A stretch of DNA of 64,000 bases, taken from NCBI RefSeq assembly GCF_005239225.2, contig NC_133296.1, forward strand, positions 11,160,001 through 11,224,000, given 5' to 3'. A program made the position numbers and the translations under genes. The notes below the pieces were generated by a model. The model made no database searches and was not told where the DNA came from. It saw nothing but the letters and a program-made list of their open reading frames with translations. Shown piece after piece: positions 23,318 to 34,702 of this stretch (position 1 is the stretch's first letter; every line of letters begins with the position of its first letter). The stretch comes from Populus alba (Eukaryota; Streptophyta; Magnoliopsida; Malpighiales; Salicaceae).

Positions 23318-24455
23318 GTAATTATGAGCAATCGGTGTTCCCAATTTCAATAAGCCATTCCAGAAGCTAAAGCCAGATATGTAATTAAGGTAATGAAGCT
23401 AAATGTACATAAACTTACCATCTTTATTAATTAGAATCTCCTTTTTCTCCTCTCATTTTCCCGTAATAACCTGGGTTTAACGGCTCTTTTATGTATAGAT
23501 GAACTCTCAAAAATCACTTAAGAAAAGTTACGCAAGTCTCCCTGTTGCAATCAATCCTTGTGAAAGTTATTTCTGGACAATTTTCATAAGTGAACATAAA
23601 CAAGGAATGACTTCTTCGGACAATTTTCAACTGGGATTTCTTATTTCTTTAATTTAATTTGTTTCTGGATGTGGATTTCTTGTTTATGCTGGAGGGCCTG
23701 GATTGTTCATTTAAATAAAATTGGAATTGCCACGTGCCGCCCTACTCACTCCAGTCCCCATATGAGCTTGGCAATCATATAGATTAAGAGTGTGTTGGCA
23801 ATCATATAGATTAAGAGTGTATTGGGTATTGTTGTAGCTGTTGTGGTTATAGTTTGAAAAAAATTATGGTAGTTGTTATGATTATAATTTGAAAAAAATT
23901 ATTTTATAAAAAATAAAAATTAAATTTTTTTTATTGCATTTCTAATGTTGAAATTAAGTGGGATTCAATGAATAATACATTATTTTTTTCTTAACTAAAT
24001 AACTATAAATTATGTGTTAAATAAAACACAGCCACAACTGCAAAGCCAATGTCTCTAAGCAAATGATCATCTGTAAGCATCTCTATGGATCTCAACAAGA
24101 AATCTTGACGGGCTAGTGTCCAAATTACTAGCAGGTAGAATGAAAGTACATCTGCTTTACAACTTCTGTATACCGTAGCTACTGATTAATCAACCCTCCT
24201 ATCTACTATACAGGAACAAAGTCCTCACCATTTCATGTATTTTCGAAGAAATACAAGACCCTCCCTCCTTCCTTGTCAAAATGGAGTCTCACAATCCCCA
24301 TTCAAATACAATTTCTATCTCACTGAAGCTCTCACAGCGCATTATATCTGCTTTTGCATGATGGCATGGGACAAAGAAGCTTCCCAGTGGAGGGTGGTTC
24401 TGCACGGTGAGGAGAAGGGCACCGCGAGGATGCGACGGAGTAATTGTTTTGAGAA
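23318..24455. other. Convergent intergenic region
   Basis: 3' UTRs of the two convergent genes. A 27-bp direct repeat (GGCAATCATATAGATTAAGA plus GTGTRTT) occurs at about 23770 and 23798. 23821-24050 is a MITE-like element listed separately. Confidence 0.55.
23821..24050. mobile_element. MITE-like element between convergent genes
   Basis: About 230 bp with imperfect terminal inverted repeats: ATTGGGTATTGTTGTAGCTG at the left, and a right end whose reverse complement begins ATTGGCTTTGCAGTTGTGGC. The centre is AT-rich and non-coding. Confidence 0.55.
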
Positions 24456-27400
24456 TTACCCTTTGTATCGTCTGTTGTTGTGTAGTTGCCCATAACCATC
24501 AAGGTTATCTCTGGTCCCCGACTTTTCAAGACGTGCTTTACGAACGGCCTGCTGGATTTGTCTATCGTGCTCTTTGAGTATTTCTTCCATGTTGCCCCCA
24601 GGAGGCATCAACGGTCCAGAATAATGGATTCTGGTTTTCCTGGGAACATACCCCCCCTGAAACCAGAGTTTCCATTTTTGTTAAACGATCAAGAACGCAA
24701 CAACACCACAAATCAACGAAATGAAAAGAAGGATAAAAAACTATGTATGAAGAAACAGACGGAGTTAAGATTGAGATAAAACTGTGAAAACATCGTAGCA
24801 CTTGAATGAATTTATAGTTTTGATTTTAACATTTAACTGTTTGATAGAAAAAAAAATTTGAAAAATAGATGAAGGTATGATACTTTACCATTGAAGAATC
24901 TCTGCTCGGAGGAGCCTTTTCATTCTTCTTAAGAGAGGAGCTAGACGTCTCCCCTGATCGAGACACGTTAGATTTCTGTGCCCTCAATTCCGGATTATTT
25001 CTTGAAGAACCTGCATTTTTATTTAACCACAATCCTGCTACTGCGGAAGGGTGAATCATTGAAGTAGAGTGCTCGAAATCATTCTGCTTCGATACTCTAG
25101 GAGGCTCAATTCGGAAGCCAGTCCCCGCATCCTCCATGATATAATATTTATAGCTGGAACTTGCAGTTTTTGGCTGTGCCTGAGCAGTGAATTCCGGAGT
25201 GCGAGCTTTCTTAGTATCTATTGAACCCCTTCTGACAGATTCAGGTCCTCGTCCTTTTACAGCCTCTGCTCTCTGCCTGAAAATATCACAATGCCAACAG
25301 GATATTTAATTTACTTGTGAAATTGCTAATGAAAGTTATCAAAGATTACATTTCCCCTCAACATGTCACATACCTTCTGGTTTCCTCATCTCTCAACTTG
25401 GCATCCAGTTCCTTGCATGGAGAATATTTTGGTAGACTTGATGGATCAGCAGGGAGGGGCTCTCTTCTGAAGAACTGAGAGAAAATTTCAATAATAATTA
25501 AGCACATTCAACTCAATGGTCTAAACGCTCGTAAACGGCAATCTGTTAATTATATCATTCACACTTCCATTCAACAAGGACAAATTCAGGAAGCAACTAG
25601 TACCAGATATAACAAATGATTCAGTTTATATTTTATTCGGATAAAAAAGTTTAAGAGAATTCGGATAAAAAAGTTTAAGAGAATTTAGACAGGAAAACTC
25701 GACTTGGGTGGCCAAGAGCAAGCTGCTTTTCACCAGAAATTGGTTTACAAGTCAACTAGTGTCTGCTGGAAGCTAAATGATGATGACATTGGTGCTTTAG
25801 GTTTGATGTGCACGACCCCTTAAGCAGATTATATTGAGAAGTTTTTTACAGTAATTTGGTCTAAAATAAAATAAAATATTAGAAATAATTACCTCACTTC
25901 GAAGAGCTGAAGTGGCTGAACCCCGATCTTGTGGTTCCATTGACAGGAGCTTATCAACAAGAGTCAAAGCTGACGGAGGGAAATGTTTGAATGTCTCAGT
26001 AATACATCGTATGTAAGATTGCTGAGGTTTGAAACTAGTTGCATGTGGAAACTTTGTCTTCTGCCAGTAGATCTCAGAGGGTGAACCACAAAGCTTAAAA
26101 ATCTTATGCATTTGCTCCACCTGTAATCATTAAGACGATAGTTCTTAGGACCGAATACAATAATACTGTGGAGTAGATACTACAAAGTCATGCATTGTGA
26201 ATGAACATCCATGATACGTTAACACTTTTCTTCTGATTATTTCATGTAAGTGCTTAACTGGGCATCTTGAACTTGCGTGGAGATATGAAAAATACTGTAG
26301 AGCTTAGAAGGAAGTTGAAGATTCCAAAGTATGGAAGATTAGTGATGCTTGTTGCCCAGTGCTGGCTAAGATGCAAGCAAGATGCCGTACATGCAAAATG
26401 AGCTTACCTCTGTTCTTCCAGGCATGATAGGCTTGCCAGCGAATAATTCAGCAAGAATGCAGCCAGCACTCCACAGATCTATAGCAGGTCCATACTCTGT
26501 AGCACCTAGCAAAAGCTCCGGTGCCCTGTACCAGAGAGTTACTACGCGACTTGTTAAAGGCTGACTCTGATCAGGATGATAAAAAGTTGCCAGACCAAAG
26601 TCTGCAATCTTGAGAACTCCATCATTGTTTATCAGAAGATTTGAGCCCTTGATGTCTCGATGCAAGACACCTTGTTTATGGCAGTGCTCAAGTCCGCGTA
26701 GAAGTTGTTGCACGTAGCATTTGATCTGCAAGAACAGGTAATTTCCTTGTAAGACAAGACATGAATGGCAAAAGTTGACGACGTTATATCACTTTCATGG
26801 TAGCAGAAGCAGCTAATTTCCAAGTATGAATAACCTAAAAATTGAACAGATGGTACCTGAGGTTCCGTAAACTTGATGCTAGGATTTGCTGCAAGCCCAG
26901 ACAGGTCATGCTCCATGTACTCAAACACAAGGTACAAACTCCCTGACATCCTCGAAGTGACTATTCCTTCAAGTTTCATAACATTTGGATGGTCAAGTTT
27001 ACGCAAATTAACGATTTCCCTAGCCATGAAGCGGACACTTTCCGGATCCAAGTTGACAAACCGCACCTTCTTCATTGCAACAATTTTTCCAGTTTCAAGG
27101 TCACGAGCCTTGTATACAGTACTGTAAGTTCCTTGTCCAATCTGCACATGATTTCATTTAGAAAAGAAAAACATAAGAAGACCTTAAAATGATACAATCC
27201 AGACCATGTTTGCTAATTTCCCTTGTGTTTGTAGCTAGAAATCAACTTTGCACGTACATATGCAACTGATAGACTAGTTCAGTAAATATTTCCTTCAATC
27301 AGAATTTCTGCTCCATAAATGTGTCTGATTCTTCAGGACTGCTATAAATCTAATACAAATGACTGACTGCTTCTCTAGCATCCTAACATTTCATTTAATC

Positions 27401-28066
27401 TTTCTCACTGCATGCACTTTTAAATGGTTATAATGAAATTTATTTTGTTTTAGTTTTTTTTCATATGACTATTTCATACATATTAGCAGCATATTAATAT
27501 TATCCAAATGCTAAATCTTAACAACAAGAAATGCTCAAGATACAGTTTTTTCATGTCACAACTTCAAAACATGTAAAACTATCTAATTCAACAGGCAAGT
27601 GAAAATAAGTTTCACAAGCATGAACCTTGTCTAGCTTCTCAAATGAGTCTGCTCGTCGAGGCAGCCACCCTTTGACGGCTTCTCCAGCAACTGCTGTTAA
27701 CCATTCTGGCCATGCTTCCCTTTCAGATCTATGAGGTGTGCTAATCATCATACTCACACGTGTTTGGTCGTCATTGGACTCTGAATCCATTGTTATCGAT
27801 CTATTATGTCCTTTACTCTTCACATCAACAAGTTTCCTTTCCTTTTCTCCTTCTTCCAATGAAACAGGAACATTCCCAACATTTGCCTTCGACACACGAC
27901 GCACCGATCCATCTATTTGGCCAAGAAAATCCACCAACATCTCTTCTTTCTTGGATATTGCAGGAGCAACCATTTGCACAGAAGACTTATCCACCTCTGT
28001 CTGCTTCTGATCATTCGTATTGCTATTTACATCTTCTGCAGCTCCTTTTGAGCAAATGCAGCCCAT
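24456..28066 (-). CDS. CDK-like Ser/Thr protein kinase (At1g54610/IBS1-type), membrane-anchored
   Basis: Seven exons on the reverse strand join in frame: 28066-27626, 27141-26857, 26725-26408, 26120-25893, 25474-25374, 25276-24889 and 24656-24456, giving 653 residues. The N-terminus MGCICSKG has Gly2 for myristoylation and Cys3/Cys5 for palmitoylation, so membrane attachment is likely. The kinase domain starts at residue 148: GQGTYSTVYKA loop, VAMKK with Lys171, HRDIKGSN with Asp266, DFG with Asp284, VVTLWYRAPE (305-312). All catalytic residues are intact. The helix where CDKs have PSTAIRE reads DPESVRFMAREI, as in the plant CDK-like group near CDKC. The C-terminal third is Ser/Arg/Lys-rich and ends with a conserved GGYVPRKTRIHYSGPLMPPG segment. 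The cyclin partner and substrate cannot be read from sequence. Confidence 0.95.
25639..25690. repeat. 22-bp tandem duplication in kinase intron
   Basis: ATTCGGATAAAAAAGTTTAA followed by GAGA occurs twice in direct succession within intron 4 of the kinase gene. Confidence 0.8.
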
Positions 28067-29400
28067 GATCTCACCTCTATCCTAACAGAACCACTTTAAA
28101 ATATGCCAAAACCACCACCACCACCACCACCGTTTGCCGCTCTGCTGCAATGAATATTTAAATTGTAGCCCTTGGATTTATGCTGGGAACCCAAATTTAC
28201 CATTTTTGTCAATCTCCGAAATCAATGGAGCATTGACAAATATCTCAATATTGTGGTTGCTCTTAAAACCAAGATCCTTTTGCCCCTTTTAGGAAACACA
28301 ATCACTCTATCCAAGCTTGCAAGGTTTTTGAAAAGCACAAGAACTAGCACAGAATTTCCAAATGGGAGTGTTGTTGACGTCAAGAAAGCTAGGCAAGGAT
28401 ATCAAAGAAGAGAAGATTCGAATGACAAAGATAACAGAAAGACTAATAAGGAAATAAAATCCAGAAGAATCAATAAATGAATCTTTTATTGTAAGAGAAT
28501 TTTGGACAAGGGAAATAATTCTAAACAGACCAGGAATCCCTGCACAGAACAGATCAAGAAATATTGCAATACCTTTTTCCTTTCCCAACAAGAAATGTTT
28601 GATAAGAGAAAAGAGAAAAAGAAAAACAGCATCCACAATATTTTTCTATAATGCAGGAATTCTGGCAGGCCGTTCTGGGTCAGAGGTTTTTTTTTTTTTT
28701 TTTTTTTAAAAAAAAAACAATGAAATTTCTAAATCTCTTTTCCTTTGGGTGAGTTTAATTTGGTTAGCTTAGAGACTACGTAGAGATTAGAGACAAAAGG
28801 GTGGACAGACATTAATGAAAAACAAAAAAAGATGAGAATATCTGGAAAGAAGAAGGTGCGTGAATCTGGATAGTCCCTAAAAAAGCGAGAGGCCAAAGAA
28901 TTTTGGGATTTGACAGGCTGTGTGGTTGCCTTTTCAGTTTTCTTGCGCCATTGCCATTGCATTTCTCATCCCTAACCCTAACTAAAAAAATAAATAAAAA
29001 AAAGAGAATAAAGAAAGAAAGAAAGGGTTGATAGCTAGGGTAGGTGAAATCTTGAAAAGTCGGCCTTGAGAGACACTCAAGGAAAAGAGTGGGCTGCCTG
29101 AAAGCACAAACGTGCATGGCAGTACGTGAGTTTAACGAGTGACGCGTGCTTCTTCAAGTCAACTCTTCCATTCAAGAAACAAATTTCTCTTTTCCACCAG
29201 ACAAGCATGGCCATTATATAGTAAGCAGCACGTCGGAGGTGATCATAAAAGAAAGCTTTTTCGGTAGAACAGTCAATCTTGATAATTTTATTTTTATAAG
29301 AGAGATGAGCAAAAATAATAAGGATTTTTTTGCCAGGAACAACCGTGTCAGCATGCCCAGCAAAACCCAATTAACTTCCATCACTCAAATATGTTAAAGA
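28067..29400 (-). other. Upstream region of the kinase gene
   Basis: Probable 5' UTR and promoter. It holds a CCA repeat (about 28108-28131) and an extreme T21-A10 homopolymer pair (28687-28717). No other gene is supported; the open frames here match nothing I know. Transcription start not located. Confidence 0.45.
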
Positions 29401-30551
29401 TTTGGGTAAATTAAAAAATAAATAAAAAAAAAAACCTAAGTCTATTGCCCTGTTCACAATGTTACTCCTTTCCAATTTACGCCATCAATCTGCCCTTAGG
29501 ATTACTTAAAGTCACCCTTCCATCTAGTCCCTCTTAAGAATAATAATTAACAAAATTCAAATAACTCTTACGCCATGAATAATACTTATTTTCCTTTTTT
29601 AAAGATATAATCATGCACCTTTTATTTTTAATTAAATAATATTATTAGTAAATGAAAATATCTGATAGTTTGTAACTTGAAGGCAATATAATGAAAATGC
29701 CCATAAAAATTTCCATAGTATTATCCAATTAGTTTGTCAAACAAAAATATTTAAAAAATTGGTAATTTTTTTTTTATTTCTTATTGAATCTTTGAAATAA
29801 TAATAATAAAAAATCTTAGCTCGAGTGAATAAAAAAATAATAATAAAAAAACATTTCCAGCATCAAATAAATAAAAAATAATCGGAAGAGTCGTTTAATA
29901 ATTTATTTTATAAATTTTTAATTATTTTTATTTTAATCACTTTTTTATGGAATAGTATCTGATAATATGATGTCCTTTTCTAAAATTAATAAAAAATTAC
30001 ATTAATCATGAATGAAACGACTTTTGTTATCTAATTAACAAATCAAATTATAGGTATCCAATTATCTAAATTAGAACTATAGAGATATCTTATCAAAAAT
30101 CAATACTACATATAGACCTTTAGTGTTAGTAAACCTAACATAAGCCCCATATAATTTGTTAGTAATATATGGAATTGCTAGGTTTTTTTTTTTCAATTTT
30201 ATATTTGCTAAACTATGTATTTTTGAGATCCGTGTAACTTCATGTCCAAATGAAAAAAAAAAAACTATATAATAATGTATAGTTACGGTTGTTTTGATAT
30301 TTTTGTTCTAATAATAAAATATTTTTTGTTTATTTTTTATATATTAAAACTATTTTTTGGTTGGATTTAAGACAAGTCATTTGTTGATGTATTCATTTAA
30401 ATTATCTTCCCCTCAATACTGCCCTTCTTGCTTTCGAAATCATGTAATTGAAAGTAACCCACTTACCATGAAAGTCAAGTCTTTATCAATAAATAATGTT
30501 ATTAAATCTTAGGATTACTCAAATAGTTACTTTATAAGTTACCAAGTGCTT

Positions 30552-30860
30552 GTTTGGTATTAGCTTTTATAATTATGATTTTAATAAATAAGTTTTTTTA
30601 AAATACTTTTAATTGCAGTTTTAAAAATATAGGTTTTAAAAAATATGTGTTTGATTAAAACTATAATGAGATGAATTTTTACATATAAAATAAATAAAAA
30701 ACAAGTATCCATGAATGAAAAACAATTTATTTTAAGTTTTATAAAATCAAGGCTTGAAACACAATTATGTATGATGCTAAAAAAAAACAAAAGCTATTTA
30801 GCTAGCCAAACATATTTTCTATGTGGTGGTGTAAAAATTAAAAGTTATCACAATACCAAA
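30552..30860. mobile_element. MITE-like element
   Basis: About 309 bp with ends TTTGGTATT and AATACCAAA (perfect 9-bp inverted repeat), T/A-rich interior and no coding capacity. It resembles the 18630 family in its ends but not in its core. Confidence 0.5.
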
Positions 30861-31620
30861 TAGTCTCTAAATTAATGGTCAAACTATTAAATCATTTATA
30901 ATATTATTCTACATAAATGATAAAATGGTAAGTGCATAATTAAAAAAAATAAAGATACTAAATTTTGGCTCCATAAACCATAACCTACACTTTTCCTTCT
31001 TTTTTTTTTTTTTTTAAAAAAAATAAAAACAAGTTAATACTTGATCAATTGATACAATTGATTAAGTTTGGTAGGATATGAATGACTTTGACTAGTCTCT
31101 TGTGTATCCAAATTTTAACATCAAAATAGACTAGTCATACCAAATCTTTTTTTTTAGAACAAAATAACGCTAAATATCCTAATTTTTTTAGAGGTTGCCC
31201 CCAACCAATTTTTGGTAATAGTTAGCCCCAACTCCATTTACTTTTTATCTTTTTTTCTTTCTTTCCTTTTTGTTGCAAATTAATTTTTAATTAGGACTCA
31301 ACCTATGATAAAACAACAACTACATTAATCAAATGAGAACTGGAATTCTAGATCTTAAACTCTAAAAAAAAAATGTCTATTCTAAGAAGCATCACTAAGT
31401 AGAAAAAGATAATAGTTTAAAGATAATAAATGTAGAAATTTAAATATACTAGAAAAAAATAAATAAAAGCAATAAAAAAGTAATAAAACCTTTTGAGAAA
31501 AAGATAAACAAAATTGCATGAATTGAATAAATAGGGTTAACCATCATTCACAGTCACTATATGACTCTTTTTATATTAACATAAAGTTTGAGTTCTATTT
31601 AAATAAGTAATCCTAATCTT

Positions 31621-31640
31621 ACACACACACACACACACAC
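31621..31640. repeat. (AC)10 microsatellite
   Basis: Ten uninterrupted AC units followed by ATACACAG. Confidence 0.95.
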
Positions 31641-32329
31641 ATACACAGAGGTTTATTGAATTCTAATACAAACTAAATTCCTCATTTACTAAATACAACA
31701 TGAATCTTAAGATAATTTATGACTTGAATTAGTTATTTTATTGAGGACTCATGCTTTGAATAAAACTATATCTTCCAGTTATTCGTGCATGTTCAGACTT
31801 TGTTGGCCAATTACTTCTTCTTAATTGATTATGATTTCTGGTTGCTTAGTCAACCATTCCTTCAACTCTCCTAGTCATTCAAGAACTTTTACAACTTTGT
31901 TGATTCTTTTAATTTATGATTGATTTAAGCTCTTTTTCTATTTATAGTGAACAATCATTGTTCCTATTTGGATGACATATGCATGTTTATTTTTTATGTA
32001 AACACCTTCTCCACCCTTTCTTTCTTTTTTCTTTAGCTTATTTTACTTTTTAGAACTATAATTTATTTTTCTCAATCTTTTTTAATAAAGATCTAATATG
32101 TTATTTAGATTCTCTTTTGTATGTTTTATGAACGGATCTTAATTTTTTTTTTTATCTAGATTTATGTAATTTTGTTTTTGTTTTTGCGGAGGGTTAAACA
32201 ACCTCTCAATCAGGAAAAGTATCATAAAGATTTTGTGTTTTGAGTAAAGCTTCCTAATTTCATAGGAATTTTAGAGGAAATCAATAGGTGAATTACCTTA
32301 CTCATCATTACACATGCACAAATGACAAG

Positions 32330-33570
32330 ATTTGATACCTTTCAGAGTTGTACCTAAAAGACCTTTTTTTTGGGAAAATTTATGCTGAGTTGGCAAAAGG
32401 AGGTAGGTAAGGTGATTTCATACTTATGAATGGTTACTTATTCCATGGTGTGCAATCATGTATCCCTGATTATTTTATACGGGAACATATCATCCAGAAG
32501 ATGCACTACAAGGGACACTTTGGGCATGACAAGAACCTAGCCTTAATGTCATCAGATTACTCTTAGCCTAAACTACTAGGTCATGCATCAAGCTTTGTGA
32601 AGAGATGTGCCATTTGATAGTAATCTAAAGGTTTCTTAATAAATGTTGGTTTGTATACCTCATTGTCAGTCTAAGATGCTTATTGGTTGCATATCAATAT
32701 GAATTTTTGATTGAGCTTACCATATACCCAACAAGCTATGGGTTCAATCTTCATAATGGTTGATAGGTTTTTAAAGATGGCCAACTTTATTGCTTGCCAA
32801 AAGACCATAATGCTTCTTAAATAGCCCACCTTTACTTTAAAGAGATGGTTCACTTGCATGAAGTCTCTATGTCCATCAACTTGGACTAGGACATGAAGTT
32901 TATGAGTAAATTATAAAGAAGTTTTTGGAGAAATCTTGGTACTTAGTAAATGTTAGCAATGCTTGTCACCCTTAAACAAATAGACATACAAAAATGATCA
33001 ATCTGAGCCTAAGAAATGTACTACATTGTTTGGCAAAAGACAAGCCTAAGTAACGAGATGTAGCTTTGTGATAAGTAGAGTTTACCTATAATAGGTTTAT
33101 AAATTGGACTACCAAACTGAGCCTATTCAAGATTGTATGAGAATAAAATCCTTCTAGTGTGCTTGAGTTAGCACTAATTTCTCATATAAGATGATTGAGC
33201 ATTTAGGCTAAAGCTATGAAAAAATATACGTGAGGAGTGTATGAGCAGATCAAGCAAGATATTATAGATAATAATGCTAAGTTTAAAGCCTAAATTGATA
33301 CTTACTATAAGAAGGTCATATTTGAGGTAGTTACCTTGTTTGAGAAATTTGTACTTATAACAGGTTTTTGATGGGGGTACCAACAAACTTATGAATAATA
33401 AGATAGGAATTTGTAAATTGTTATAGAAGATCAATGACAACCCCTGTTGGTTCTGCCTTCCAAGTCACTTAAAGACTTCTAATGTTTTTTATATGCAACA
33501 TTTATCACCATACTTGGTGGATGATCATAACTTGAGGATTAGTTCTCTCAAACTTAGAAGATTGATGTAG
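32330..33570 (+). pseudogene. Decayed Ty3/gypsy integrase and pol C-terminus
   Basis: Integrase can be read in pieces with many stops. About 32430-32565 gives YLFHGVQSCIPDYFIREHII and KGHFGHDKNLAL, the HHCC zinc-binding N-terminus, followed by SFVKRCAI near 32590. About 32740-32790 gives MGSIFIMVDRFLKMANFI, the start of the catalytic core. About 33420-33545 resembles the pol C-terminal segment (LKTSNVFYMQHLSPYLVDDH). The copy is old and non-functional. No clear LTR pair is present, although 33850-34140 has LTR-like T-rich sequence. Confidence 0.8.
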
Positions 33571-34702
33571 GTGGGTAAGAATAATCTAAAGGTTTTAAAT
33601 AGCTAAATGGGGATTTGTCACCAATGGATTATGCAAAAAGCCTAGTAGACTTATTTATAGACCAGTGAGATAGAGCTAAGCTTAAGAAAATGTTTGGTCT
33701 CGCTAAACTAATAGCTTGACAGAAAAGGGCTAAACTTACTATCTAGCCATTGGATCAGACTCAAATTTTATTAAATGATTATATAGGTCTATAGTTCTAT
33801 AGAAGACCCTACTAACTATAGCCACTCAAGTTCCAAGGACTCTCAAATTCATAAAGATGTTGTTTAAGTTAATTTTGTTATTTTCTCTTAATTTTTATCA
33901 ATTTTATGTTAATTTTGGATTTTATGTTATTTTTCTTTTTGGTTTAAGGATTCTAATTTTTTTACCCCGTAAAATTTGATTTCTGACCTATAAATTTCTT
34001 TAAAAGGTAGACTACATCATAATTATGTTTCAAAATTAAATTTACGAGTTAGGGTTTTTATTTGTTCATCCCTACTTGACCATAAATCTGTTTTTTTTAC
34101 TTGCTGTCTTCTTGTGTTTGTGTTTCCAACAACAACACTTTGCTTAAAAATACAACTGTAATAGCCCTTTAATTAATTCATATTTTTTCTTTTACGCTCT
34201 TCTTTTATTCTAATTTTTCACTTGTATCCTTGTCATTGGCTTTGGAATTTGGCCGTCCTTGCAGAAAACACCAAAATCAATCAAGCTAATTTTGAAAATG
34301 ATTAATTCAAAAGAAATAAAAGTTTTAAGAATTTTTGTCTCGTATTTTTCAACCTTTTTGATGCTAGCTAGCTCCATGGACAAAAATCTTGTCATCAACG
34401 GATCACATTTATTCAAAATTTGAAAATCAAGATGGTGCTTCACTCTAGAAAAGAACAAGTGGTGATGCATGCATGGCAGGTACCATAAAAGAACATCCAA
34501 AAGTAAGTACTTCATTCGTCGCATTGCTAACTATGCTAACAACACGTGTGATAACACTCTTTGTTGCATGGAATTTTGTTGTTGATCACGTAGCACTACA
34601 TGTCAACAACCAAAACTCATCTTTCTTATCACTTAATCTTTTATTTTATGTTCCTTTTCTGATCATCTCTTGCAAATCATACTCTTCATTAATCTTTCTG
34701 CC
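33571..34702. other. Spacer and upstream region of the dehydrogenase gene
   Basis: Old retroelement-like sequence to about 34150, then promoter and 5' UTR of the downstream gene. No additional gene supported. Confidence 0.45.

Larger units (their letters stand above)
29401..32329. other. AT-rich intergenic DNA
   Basis: Very AT-rich, no gene. It contains a MITE (30552-30860), a CA microsatellite (31621-31640) and T- and A-rich tracts. Short direct repeats are present but no clear element. Confidence 0.5.
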
